Part shown: positions 23,401 through 35,087 of the stretch, in pieces
Layout: each line of letters opens with the position of its first letter
Numbering within the stretch: the stretch's first letter is position 1
Origin: Mesostigma viride
Lineage: Eukaryota; Streptophyta; Mesostigmatophyceae; Mesostigmatales; Mesostigmataceae
Direction: 5' to 3'
NCBI GenBank assembly: GCA_009746045.1
Contig: RPFO01000037.1
Location: 1-64,000 of the forward strand
DNA: 64,000 nt
Notes under the pieces: generated by a model
Database searches by the model: none
What the model saw: only the letters and a program-made list of their open reading frames with translations
What the model was told of the DNA's origin: nothing
Position numbers and translations under genes: made by a program

Positions 23401-25579
23401 TTGGGGCAGCTGCACTCACATGTACACACACCGCGCACGCAAGGGCCGGCTGCACACACACGTACACACACCATGCACGCAAGGGCCGGCATGCACTCAC
23501 ACGTACATACACCGCGCACGCAAGGGCCGGCTGCACACACACGTACATACACCGCGCACGCAAGGGGAAACTGCCCACACATGGACATACACTGCGCACG
23601 CAAGGGGCGGCTGCATTAACACGTACATACACCGCGCACGCAAGGGCCGGCATGCACACACACGTACATACACCGCCCATGTAAGGGGCGGCTGCACACA
23701 CACGTACACACACCATGCACGCAAGGGCCGGCATGCACACACAGTATACACACACCGCGCACGCAAGGGGCGGCTGCACACACACGTACATACACTGCGC
23801 ACGCAAGGGGCTGCTGCACACACACTTACACTCACCATGCACGCAAGGGGCGGCTGCACACACACGTACATACACCGCGCACGCAAGGGACGGCTGCACA
23901 CACACGTACATACACCGCGCACGCAAGGGGCAACTGCACACACATGTACATCCACCGCGCACGCAATTAAGGGACGGCTGCACACACACGTACATACACC
24001 GCGCACGCAAGGGGCAACGGCACTCACATGTACATACACCATGCACGCAAGGGGCGGCTGCACACACACGTACATACACCGCGCACGCAAGGGGCTGCTG
24101 CACACACACTTACACACACAATGCACGCAATTAGGGGCGACGGCACTCACATGTACATACTCTTGGGCGGCTGCACTCACATGTACATACACCGCGCATG
24201 CAAGGGGCAACTGCACACACACGTACACACACCATGCACGCAAGGGCCGGCATGCACACACACGTACATACACTGCGCACGCAAGGGGCAACTGCACACA
24301 CACGTACACACACCATGCACGGAAGGGACGGCTGCACTCACATGTACACACACCATGCACGCAAGGGCCGGCTGCACACACACGTACATACACCATGCAC
24401 GCAAGGGGCTGCACACACACTTACACACCACCTTGCACGCAAGGGCCGGCATGCACACACACTGGCATACACCGCGCACGCAAGGGGCGGCTGCACACAC
24501 GTACATACACCGCGCACGCAAGGGGCGAGTGCACACACACGTACACACACCGCGCACGCAATTAAGGGACGGCTGCACACACACGTACATACACCGCGCA
24601 CGCAAGGGGCAACGGCACTCACATGTACATCCACCATGCACGCAAGGGGCGGCTGCACACACACGTACACACACCATGCACGCAAGGACAAGGATTCACA
24701 CACATGTACACACACAAAGCACGCAAGGGGCTGCTGCACACACACGTACATACACCGCGCACGCAAGGGGCGGCTGCACTCACATGTACACACACCACGC
24801 ACGCAAGGGGCGGCTGCACACACACGTACATACACTGCGCACGCACGGGGCGACTGCACACACATGTACATAAACCATGCACGCAAGGGGCGGCTGCACA
24901 CACATGTACATACACCGCGCACGCAAGGGGCGAGTGCAAACACATGTACATACACCGCGCACGCAAGGACAAGGATGCACACACATGTACATACACCGCG
25001 CACGCAAGGGGCGGCTGCACACACACGTACATACACCGCGCACGCAAGGGGCGAGTGCGCACACACGTACATACACCGCGCACGCAAGGGGCGGCTGCAC
25101 ACACACGTACATACACCGCGCACGCAAGGGGCGGCTGCACACACATGTACATACACCGCGCACGCAAGGGGCGAGTGCAAACACATGTACATACACCGCG
25201 CACGCAAGGGGCAACTGCCCGCACATGTACATCCACCGCACACGCAAGGGGCGGCTGCACACACATGTACATACACCGCGCACGCAAGGGGCGGCTGCAC
25301 ACACACGTACATACACCGCGCACGCAAGGGGCGAGTGCGCACACACGTACATACACCGCGCACGCAAGGGGCGGCTGCACACACACGTACATACACCGCG
25401 CACGCAAGGGGCCAGTGCAAGCACATGTACATACACCATGCACGCAAGGGCCGGCATGCACAGAAACGTACATACACCGCGCACGCAAGGGGCTGCTGCA
25501 CACACACGTACACACACCATGCACGCACGGGGCGGCTGCACACACACGTACATCCACTGCGCACGCACGGGGCCGGCGA
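20496..25579. repeat. 40-bp minisatellite, block C
   Basis: About 127 units. Its left part reuses multi-unit runs of block B (CAATTGCC-containing unit near 21755 and 23321) and repeatedly shows a longer variant with CGCAATTAAGGG (near 17133 in B, then 21391, 23074, 23966, 24550). Towards the right end, units with GGACAAGGAT and GCAAACACATG replace earlier types; these are shared with block D. It ends at the GGCGA target site of E2. Confidence 0.95.
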
Positions 25580-26052
25580 AGTTAGTCTCCATGCTTTGCT
25601 GTAGACTAAGTCTCAAAGGCATTGTGAATACAACGTATGAATAAGCCTTGTAAACCCACGTTGGTATGTGAATATAAATACCACGTGGGCTATGCAGATA
25701 GGGATGCTAGTCGAGTCGCATACGTTTCCCTAGATAGGTACTTTGGGTACTGAGGTACGTGACAGATGTCAGTACCCAGTATACGTAGTGTCCTGTCATT
25801 GGACGGTACTAGAGTATCCTAGATAGGGACCGTACTGCAGCGTGCATTGATTTGTGATCGCACGATGCAGTGACTAGGCAGCTACCTGTCATCGTGCGGC
25901 CTCGGGCCAACGGTCTGCACCCAACGGTCACTGGCGGCGCAGCCGGTGAGAGGAACGTTGATAAAGGGTAAACCTATTTTCTAATGAACCAAGCAATTCA
26001 TTGCTCCAAGCCTTCAGTGTTCTCAAGCAATATATCCCACCGCATTCTAACT
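25580..26052 (+). repeat. E2 5' LTR (473 bp)
   Basis: Direct repeat of 32765-33237. It starts AGTTAGTCTCC and ends CGCATTCTAACT. It contains a TATA-like box and several GTACT/AGTACC words (TTTGGGTACTGAGGTACG and GTCAGTACCCAGTA), which form partial inverted repeats. Confidence 0.96.
25673..25680 (+). promoter_or_regulatory. TATA-like box in E2 5' LTR
   Basis: TATAAATA lies about 93 bp into the LTR and about 390 bp upstream of the gag ATG, correctly oriented for element transcription. The placement fits an LTR U3 promoter. The transcription start is not determined. Confidence 0.5.
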
Positions 26053-26070
26053 TGAATTTTATTTGCTACC

Positions 26071-28645
26071 ATGGCTATCACGAACAAGAATGTCGCTAAG
26101 AAGCTTACCTACAACGAGGATGATGATGGGCAGGATCGGCGGATGCCCAGAGACAACAACAAGAAGCCGGCTGGCGATGCGGCCATTTCCAAGAAAAAGA
26201 AAAAGAACAAAAAGACTCACAATGGTTGCCAGGACGAGGGGACGGCGGCTGCAAAGCCGACCGACCTACCCCCCTCCCCTGCGAGGCCGGAGGCCGAGAC
26301 GGCTCCCCCCGGGGAGACCGGCTTACCCTCGACTCCGGCGGCCGCCCCAGCCGCAACCACGGCTGGCGCGGCCATGGCTGCGGAGACCTCGGTGGTAAAC
26401 CCCACTGAGGCTCCACAGTCCGGCCCCACGTTGCCATCTCTTCGGGAGCGTATGCCCCGTCAGACGGCCTCGGTGGCACCGGACGGGACGATTACCTTTC
26501 GTCCCGCCACATCAAACCTTAATGTCCCTTTCGCCCAGGGACATAACCACATTGAGCTAACGTTTGGGCGACCCTCTGCGTCCCTTCTTCGCAAGAAGAA
26601 GGACATGGAGAGTATTAAACTCGCACGGGTGGTGCGAAAACCTGTGGAACCCATCGCCGGACAACCAATGTCCGACGATGAGGTATCCGACACTGCCAGT
26701 CTCCCCGATGGGGAGACTGAGATCAATCTTACCCCAGCGCTCCTGGCGGTCGAGCAGGCCGCGCTGGTGGCAAATGAAGAACGCCGAGAGCGGCAGCGGG
26801 ACCGAGAGGTCCGCCGAGAGGCGGCTTTTCGGCTCGCCGCTAAGCGGCAAGAATATGAAGAGGAAGCCGCCCGTCGCCTGGCTACCCACCAGGCGATGGC
26901 GGACGCGTACCGCGAGGCCACCCAGCGGTTACGTGACCTCTTAAAAAATGCTGACTATCCCATGCACTATGCGGACAGTCAAGACCTGGCCGAGCTTGCT
27001 CGGTCAGCACACTTTAAAACCATGTCCTCCATCACCCAAGCCAGGGTCACGGAGGCCATCTTGGCCAAACATGGGGTGGTAGCTGAAGAAGCCCCCCCGC
27101 TGGAAACCACCAGCAAGAAACCCTCTCCCCCCCAACCCCTGCAGTACAAGGAGGGACTGCTGGCCCTGGGCGCGAGGAAGGGCAAAGAGGCGGACTGTCC
27201 AGTCCGGCCTGCTATGATCATGGGAGAACCACTCCCTGACATACCCGAGGATGAGGCTGCTTTTCAGGCAGCCCTCCGGGAGCATGAGGTACGCAAGGAG
27301 ATGAAGCGTCTCATGCGGGAGGAGGCCAGGAGGAGAGCAGAGGCAGACACCCCTGCCCGCCCCTCCACCGATGGGGCTGGACCCAGTGGGGTTACCCGGA
27401 CACCCCCGGGCTCCCCCAGGGCCACCATGACCCCCCCTCCCCCTCCCCCACCACCCCAGGTTCGCCCTGTGGGTTGGGGCCCCCTCCCAAACCAGGGGGG
27501 GTGGCCAGGACCCCAGGAGGCCCTGGGGGGAGGTGCAGAGGTGCCACAGGCACCCAACAGGCCTGCTGAGGCCCCCCCAAGGAGCGGGGATGTCCTGGAA
27601 CAGCTCGCCATTCTCCAGGCCCAGCTGGCCTCGTTGCAAGATCAGCAGTTAACAGCTAACCAGCTGCAAACTGTCGAGGGCCTGCGCGCCCTGATGTCGC
27701 GGTATGAGCGGGGGACCATCAACCTGGACCCCACCCGCCTGCAACAAGCAACCGACAGCTTCTTGAGGGCCAACCCCCCTCTCACAGGTGTGTTTAACCC
27801 TCATAAAAAGGAATCCAAAATCAATATTGCTGGCTTGCCTGAGGGTCACACTGTTGAACAAGCTAAGCAATTTGTTTTTGCTTTGGAGTATGGGATGGAA
27901 GGTCTTAACCTTAGACATCAGTTTAAGGCTCTCAGGGCCTCCTCCACATTCCATCAATCATCTCCTGCAATCAGAGCATTGATTCAAACCTATCAGGAAC
28001 GTACCCTGACACCTGAAGCAGCCATTGAACAGTGGCCTACCTTTATCACTGATCTGAAACAGCTAGTGCTTACCAATAACCACATGGAAGCAGTAGAACG
28101 TTTCAACTGGCTTGCTGCATATAAGGTGAACAAGAATAACCTCTCTGGGGATGCAAAAACATACAGGGTAATGATTGAGAAAGACCTTGAGCTTCTCAAG
28201 CTCCAACCAAGGTATCTCATCCACACCTGGCTAACAAAAGCTAATTTGCAACCTTCTGTCCTGGCTACCCTGCTTACAGGCCTCAAGTCCCTCTGGGACA
28301 ACTTCAGAGCTGCCATGCTCTATATCGAGGAGGCAGTGGACCCCCTGGGTACTGGCAACAACCAGGCCCAGGACCCCAAGGTCCAGGGTGTCCAAGGCCA
28401 CAAACGCAAGGGGCAGGCCAGCCAGGGGGGGCACCCAAGACCCACAAGTCCTCCCACCAAGGGGGCAGTGGCTCTCAGGGGCGTGGCAACACGTGGCACC
28501 GTGTGCCCCTGCATGGCAACCCCAACAACAACAACAACAACAACAACAACAGGTCCCAGCAGGGCAACAATAACAACAGGTCCCAACAGGGCCAAAACAA
28601 CAACAACAACAGGTCCCAGCAGGGCCAGAACCGGTCCCAGCAGGG

Positions 28646-28676
<31 letters not shown>

Positions 28677-28704
28677 CAGCCTGGCAACCCTGGGGGGTCC
28701 ATAA
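26071..28704 (+). CDS. E2 Gag
   Basis: The ATG sits in a strong context (ACCATGG). The 877-codon frame encodes a Lys-rich N-terminus (KKKKKNKK), an acidic/Pro-rich part, an Arg/Glu-rich predicted coiled coil near residues 225-290, a proline run, and a capsid-like core from INIAGLPEGHT (about residue 585) to about residue 755. Its core is recognisably related to E1 Gag. The last part in this frame is Thr-rich and looks like an out-of-phase reading of the Asn-rich tract. The zinc knuckle is in the pol frame, so true Gag probably shifts -1 near the G7 run at 28425-28431. It forms the virus-like particle. Confidence 0.85.
28425..28431 (+). promoter_or_regulatory. Candidate -1 frameshift site or homopolymer indel between E2 gag and pol
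   Basis: Seven G residues follow GCCA. In the gag frame this reads CAG GGG GGG CAC. Slipping back one base gives GGG GCA CCC and enters the pol frame, which is open from 28245 onwards. The downstream product then contains the Asn tract and zinc knuckle in register with E1. Either programmed slippage or a one-base length change of the G run would explain it. Confidence 0.35.
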
Positions 28705-31700
28705 GGTGCCTGAGGTGCTTCCAACGAGGGCACGCACGGCACAACTGCCCCAACAACGACTCCCTGGCCAACGGGGTGGATCTCTGCCCGGGCTGCTGGC
28801 ACGCACGTCATCCCCTGGGGCCTCCAGGCAGCCGTTGCAACAGGCCTCGCTACCCAAATCAATGTGAGTTCACTCACCTTATGTACTCTGAGGATGATGA
28901 TCTCATTACCATTGGGGATGGCAACCAGGGCATAATTGATTTTGAGGCAGCAACCTTACTGTCCTCCCAACACCCTGTTCTGGAACCTTACATAAAAGCA
29001 CTAACCCCTACTGTTGACAACTCCATAGATATCAAGGAGCTTGCTCATCAGCTGCACCTAGCCATGGGTCATGAAACAGTGGCTGAGGAACTGGCCAGAC
29101 GGCTGGGGGGTAGTAGCATGGGAAAACAACTCAGGAATGCAGTAAAACTGGCTAGACAACACTGTCAAGAATGTCAGTTCAATAGCCCCAAACCTCAAAA
29201 ATGGCATACTGCAACTCCTTCCACCAATAGGGGCATGATAGTGGGGGATGTGATGCACATCAACAAAGATGTCCAACCCTACCTGATCCTAAAAGACTCA
29301 TGGTCCAGGTTCACAGTAATGGAACCCCTACCTGGCATGTCTGCAGGGCAGCTACGTGTTGCACTCATGATTGCTTTACCCAGATTCTACCCAGTTGACA
29401 GAATTTTGCTTGATCAACAATTTTCTTGTCTGACTGACCTGGAAGGGTGTGAAGCAATAGAGATTGCTGGGCTGGAAGATCATGAGGGTCAGGGGGTCAT
29501 TGAAAGAACCATCAGATCTGTCAAAACCCTACTAGCCAAAAATCCTTCCAAGGATGCTACTTCAGGGGTCTATTGTGACAGGGCACTCTGGTGTCATGAA
29601 ATGTGCACAACCCTAAACATGAGACCTGTCTTGCATGCCACGTGGGGTGAAGTAATCCCAGCAGGCCTGCAGGCAGGTGTATATCCCCCAGAGGTGATAG
29701 CACTGTACAACACTGCACGTGCACAAACCTCAGCAAAACTGGCAGAAAAAGATAAAACCCATTCCAGGCCAGTATTCCAAAAAGGTGATCAAGTTCTCTA
29801 TTACAAGGAAAACAGCTTTGGTAAGGTTGGAACTTGGCTAGGTCCAGTTACCATCCGTGGATTTACCAAAAACAGCAAGACCGTGGAGGTCAAGCACAAT
29901 ATCAATGGGAAGCGTCACAGGGTGAGCTGTCATAGAATTAAGAAGTATTATTCTCCCATGGCAGACGTGCCTGGGGAAGAGTCTTTAAGCATGGACTCAC
30001 TACTTCTATCTGGCAACTCCAGCATGCCCAGCAGTAGCTCTGAGCCACCAATTACTGCTGTTGACAGCACCACAGCACCCTCTGTGAACCCTTCCACCCT
30101 CAGTGAAGCCAGGCCCACTTCACAACCTGGGGATTGCTTAACCAGGCACGAGGTAGCTGGGTTGGAAGCATTAGCTCAGCCCCAAGGCACCAAATTGTCT
30201 GCCAACCCTCCCGCTCTGAGGTCAAGATTGGCAGTCGCCTTGCAAGCATTACACAGGTCACATAAGCAACAAGCTGCTGTGGCCGCAGGGTTGGCAAAAG
30301 TCTCAGCTGTGTGCACTAGTCAGGACCCCTGGACCCTGGCAATAGACACTCAGGCACAGGTCAGTGTGATCAGTGCACAAGCCATCCCTGGTCTTGAGAT
30401 TGCACCTTCATTTTGGGCACGGGTGCAGGATTTCTCAGGCCAAAGCTCACTGGATGTAGTGGGACAAGTGATGCTCCCTATACTTGGTATTCAGACACCC
30501 TTCCAGGTGGTGGAGGGGTACTCTGGTAACACCTTGTTGGGGGAACCTTTTGTATCCTATCCTGGGGTGCTTATCTCAGCTAATGAGCTCAGTGTCACAG
30601 GGGTGGGTGCAGTTCCTCTGGACCACTTTAAAATCCCTCTCTCCAGTATTGTCCCTGGTATGGATGCTGTCATCAAGGCAGTCAACACTCAGTATGCACC
30701 AGGGGAGATCCCTGATCTGGACAAGTTAGTGCACAGCCAGTTCCTCCATCCCTCAGCCTTTGGGCTGGGTAAGTGGGACATAGCCATGCACTCACCCCAC
30801 CAAATCTCCCACGTCATACAAGAATGCAAAACACAAAAAGGGTTTACCAAGTGGCTGATGGCCATTGTCCACCAAGCCAGGCAGGAATGGGTCCTGCCCA
30901 ACCCCAAAAACCCTCAATACAAACCGCCTGTCACCCCTTCATGGGACGTGCCAGAGGGAGCCAAAAAGCTCAGATTAAAATTTGTTCTCAAACAAAAACC
31001 ACAAAAAGTGGGCTCCCCAATCTTCCATGCCAGACCATGTGTCACAGAATTAAAGGGGACCTCCACACTGCCAAAAGGGGAAACATACACACCTGGGCTG
31101 CAACAAACCTCACTCAGGATCATGCTCTCCCTCTTCCTCCACAACCTCAATGCAGGCCAAGACTATGTCTGCAAAGCCACTGATATTAAAAGGGCCTTCC
31201 TCAGGGGGGACCCAGAAAAGGCTGAATCTGTGTGGAAAGGGAAGGTGTACGTGGTAGACACCCCAGCTGTGTGGAAACCTTATATTGATGAGCCCCACCT
31301 TATCATCAACATTGGGGTGGAAGGGCTTGTCAGTGCCCCAAAAATTTTCAGAGACTCAGCAGAGGAAGTATTCAAAAAGCTCAAGGCCACGTATGATGAC
31401 CTGGACCCATGCTTTTTTGTTGTACCCACCCCCTCTGGACTGCTGTTCTTTGTGTGGCATGGAGATGACCAACTCATTTGTGGGCCTAGAGCTGAGGTGG
31501 AAACCTTTATTCAGCAGGTCCAGGAATCATATGAGATTGGCAAACAGGTGGAATTGAGCACAACCCCCATCCAGTTCTGTGGCATCATGTTGCAGCTGCA
31601 TAGGCAGCCAGATCAGTGGGTCTGCTCTCTCTCCCCTCCTGCAGAATATATCCAAGATTGTCTAGATCTGCTGCAGGACAACTACCTCCCCTTACATATG

Positions 31701-32390
31701 TGTGCCACTGTTCAGGGCAAACTGGGGTGGTGGTCAGCCATCTGTGGGGCTCCCTTAGCTGTCATCAGCAGGGTCACCCATGATGTTCTAGTCAAGATCA
31801 AATGCAGTCACATCAGGAAGTTGGTCAATGACTGTCCCCCCCTCATCCTCCATGGCCTGAATCTGATGGAAGACATCCACATCCAATGTGTCATGGACAG
31901 CTCCATGGAGAGCAGAACAATCAATCAGATGGGGGCACGGGAATCAGGGCTGTTTTTTCTCACCAACAGGTCAGATTACATGTCCCTCACTTCCTGGTAC
32001 AGCAGGCTACACCGCAGAAAACCTGGCAGCAGCAACTCAGCTGAATGTCGTGCTGTGGTGTCTGCTGCATTGCATGCTCGTTCCCTGCAGCACATGCTCA
32101 CCTGGCTACAAACCCAGGCAGGCAGCACATGCAATGTCATCTCACATCTCTATACTGACAGCCAATCTGTGATCAGTTTTCTAACCAAGAAATCTGTCTC
32201 TGCTGCTGTCCACACTGACTTGGATTGGGTGATCCTCAAACAGGAGGCCACCTATTTTTCCAGCTGGACTCATGTGGATGATGAGGACAACCCAGCAGAC
32301 GCTCTCACGAAGCTGCGGGATGCTGCTGGCCAACAGTACCAGCTCCTCTTTCAGAACATGAACCCCTATGATATCAGAGTCAGTGTTTGA
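28503..32390 (+). CDS. E2 Pol: zinc knuckle, integrase, protease-like, reverse transcriptase, RNase H
   Basis: This 1295-codon frame is uninterrupted; the listed start is only the first possible start, since the frame is open from 28245. In order it shows an Asn/Gln-rich tract, zinc knuckle CLRCFQRGHARHNC (CX2CX4HX4C) and a second CX2CX4HX8C, then integrase with LHLAMGH...CQEC, Asp249 (GDVMHI), Asp304 (LLDQQF) and Glu334 (GVIERTI). Protease-like IDTQAQVSV (Asp615) and LLGEPFVS follow. RT has ATDIKRAFLRG (Asp894), GVEGLVSAPKIF and WHGDDQ (Asp988-Asp989). RNase H runs from MDSSMESR (Asp1132) through YTDSQSV to NPADALTK. All catalytic positions except the protease glycine are kept. Confidence 0.93.
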
Positions 32391-32764
32391 ATAAATGACT
32401 GGCCATAGCACAGTACACAACCACCACACCCCCTTACCACAGCGATAGCTGCTGGGCGCCATAAAATTCAACACATTCGTTGTGGGGTGTGAGTGCTGGC
32501 TAGGTCAGATTTGTATCCATTTGCAGCTTGAGGACACAAGCTTTGTATCCATTTACTTAATGTGTGCTTCAGTACCTGGCCAAACCAGCCAGCTGTGTAC
32601 ACCTTATTTAATGTGCAATATAACACCTGGCCAGAACAGCCAGCTGTAACCAACCTGGCTCAACCAGCCATGTCTCTTTTGTACCCCTAATCAACTTAAA
32701 AACAATAACAATAATGTTGGGGGTGCAGACCTGCATTAAGAAATAAATAATAAAACAATACTGG
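32391..32764 (+). other. E2 3' noncoding region
   Basis: 374 bp lie between the pol stop and the 3' LTR with no gene. A phrase of the type CCTGGCCAGAACAGCCAGCTGT recurs three to four times in diverged form (about 32570-32670). No strong polypurine tract is visible immediately before the LTR; the last bases are AATACTGG. Confidence 0.6.
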
Positions 32765-33237
32765 AGTTAGTCTCCATGCTTTGCTGTAGACTAAGTCTCA
32801 AAGGCATTGTGAATACAACGTATGAATAAGCCTTGTAAACCCACGTTGGTATGTGAATATAAATACCACGTGGGCTATGCAGATAGGGATGCTAGTCGAG
32901 TCGCATACGTTTCCCTAGATAGGTACTTTGGGTACTGAGGTACGTGACAGATGTCAGTACCCAGTATACGTAGTGTCCTGTCATTGGACGGTACTAGAGT
33001 ATCCTAGATAGGGACCGTACTGCAGCGTGCATTGATTTGTGATCGCACGATGCAGTGACTAGGCAGCTACCTGTCATCGTGCGGCCTCGGGCCAACGGTC
33101 TGCACCCAACGGTCACTGGCGGCGCAGCCGGTGAGAGGAACGTTGATAAAGGGTAAACCTATTTTCTAATGAACCAAGCAATTCATTGCTCCAAGCCTTC
33201 AGTGTTCTCAAGCAATATATCCCACCGCATTCTAACT
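32765..33237 (+). repeat. E2 3' LTR (473 bp)
   Basis: Identical on reading to 25580-26052. It is followed by the GGCGA target duplication. Confidence 0.96.
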
Positions 33238-33777
33238 GGCGACTGTGTCAGGATATGCCCCAATATGCCTGACAGTCTTTTTATTGAGTGTGCTAGTTTC
33301 GGGTATACCGGAACTTATATGACTACTTTCTTCTACATTTTACTAAATATATTAGTTAGCTAAATATATTAGTTAGCTGACATCCGTACCCTAGTGGTAC
33401 TGTAACCAGTGGTACTGTAGCCAGTGGTACTGTAGCCGTCTGACAAAATTTGCCTGGCTCCGCGCTACGCGCCGACCCTATGTTCACTAAGTGCTGCCCT
33501 GGAGGCGCAATGTCCTTGTACTTGCATACTAGTGATCTGACGCATCATTTTAGTGTTGATGTAAGCCACCCACTTGTGTGTGGCGGCTGGATGCACTTTA
33601 ACTTATACCGTAGATTATTTCCAGATCGACGGATACTGCGACAGTGTGTTTTTCCACTTAATGTTGCCCCTGCAATTGTCATGGCTACCCGTTTGTACGC
33701 CGACTCAAAGTCAATATATAAAATCAGTAAAGCATTATTCGATCTTTAAGCCTGCCACCTGTCTTACATTTTGACAG
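33238..33777. other. Unique spacer between minisatellite blocks C and D, with short tandem repeats
   Basis: No gene is supported. It contains a 17-bp direct duplication TAAATATATTAGTTAGC (33344-33360 and 33361-33377) and three 15-bp units AGTGGTACTGTARCC (33393-33437). An imperfect hairpin lies near its left edge (TGTCAGGATAT...ATATGCCTGACA, about 33247-33275). Before E2 inserted, this spacer directly joined block C. Confidence 0.6.
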
Positions 33778-34812
33778 ACTGCACACACATGTACATAAAC
33801 CATGCACGCAAGGGGCGGCTGCACACACATGTACATCCACCGCGCACGCAAGGGGCGAGTGCAAACACATGTACATACACCGCGCACGCAAGGACAAGGA
33901 TGCACACACATGTACATACACCGCGCACGCAAGGGGCGGCTGCACACGCACGTACATACACCGCGCACGCAAGGGGCGGCTGCACACACACGTACATACA
34001 CCGCGCACGCACGGGGCCAGTGCAAGCACATGTACATACACCATGCACGCAAGGGGCGGCTGCACACACATGTACATACACCGCGCACGCAAGGGGCGAG
34101 TGCAAACACATGTACATACACCGCGCACGCAAGGGGCAACTGCCCGCACATGTACATCCACCGCGCACGCAAGGGGCGGCTGCACACACATGTACACACA
34201 CCATGCACGCAAGGACAAGGATGCACACACATGTACACACACCATGCACGCAAGGGGCGGCTGCACACACACGTACACACACCGCGCACGCAAGGGGCGA
34301 GTGCAAACACATGTACATACACCATGCACGCAAGGACAAGGATGCACACACATGTACACACACCATGCACGCAAGGGGCGGCTGCACACACACGTACATA
34401 CACAATGCACGGTTGGGGCGACGGCACTCACATGTACATACACCATGCACGCAAGGACAAGGATGCACACACATGTACATACACCGCGCACGCAAGGGGC
34501 GGCTGCACACACACGTACATACACCGCGCACGCAAGGGGCGAGTGCGCACACACGTACATCCACCGCGCACGCAAGGGGCGGCTGCACACACACGTACAT
34601 ACACCGCGCACGCAATGGGCGAGTGCAAACACATGTACATACACCGCGCACGCAAGGGGCGGCTGCACACACACGTACACACACCATGCACGCAAGGGCC
34701 GGCATGCACACACACGTACATACACCGCGCACGCAAGGGGCGGCTGCACAGAAACGTACACACACCGCGCACGCAAGGGCCGGCTGCACACACATGTACA
34801 TACACCTTGCAC
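33778..34812. repeat. 40-bp minisatellite, block D
   Basis: About 26 units of the same 40-bp family. Unit types match the right end of block C, including GCAAGGACAAGGATGCACAC and GAGTGCAAACACATG, so D is a displaced continuation of C rather than an independent array. It ends by grading into a CA-rich microsatellite. Confidence 0.93.
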
Positions 34813-34980
34813 GTACAACACACAACACACACACACAACAAAAAATTATATACACACACACACGCACACGCACACGCACACGCACACGCACACGCACACG
34901 CACACGCACACGCACACGCACAACACACACAACACACACAACACACACACGCACACGTGAACAACACACACACACAACAA
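34813..34980. repeat. CA-rich microsatellite with (CACACG)n core
   Basis: Irregular ACAACAC repeats flank a run of about ten CACACG hexamers at roughly 34860-34920. It directly continues the CACACAC part of the last 40-bp units, suggesting slippage expansion at the array edge. Confidence 0.9.
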
Positions 34981-35087
34981 TTATAATATTAGTGTAGTAT
35001 ATCAAACAAAATAGTAATAAAGTATTTGCAAGCGTACTTCGTGTGAATTATGTGTAGACGAGAATAGAAGCTAAACAAAACTCTAAT

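Larger units (their letters stand above)
25580..33237 (+). mobile_element. E2: apparently intact LTR retrotransposon of the IN-before-PR lineage
   Basis: Two 473-bp LTRs (25580-26052 and 32765-33237) show no difference on reading. Their ends are AGTTAG...CTAACT. The element is flanked by a perfect 5-bp target duplication GGCGA (25575-25579 and 33238-33242). Inside are a complete gag frame and a complete 1295-codon pol frame on the same strand. The gag ATG lies only 18 bp after the 5' LTR, leaving little space for a primer-binding site and none starting TGG. Identical LTRs and intact frames point to recent insertion and possible activity. Confidence 0.96.
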
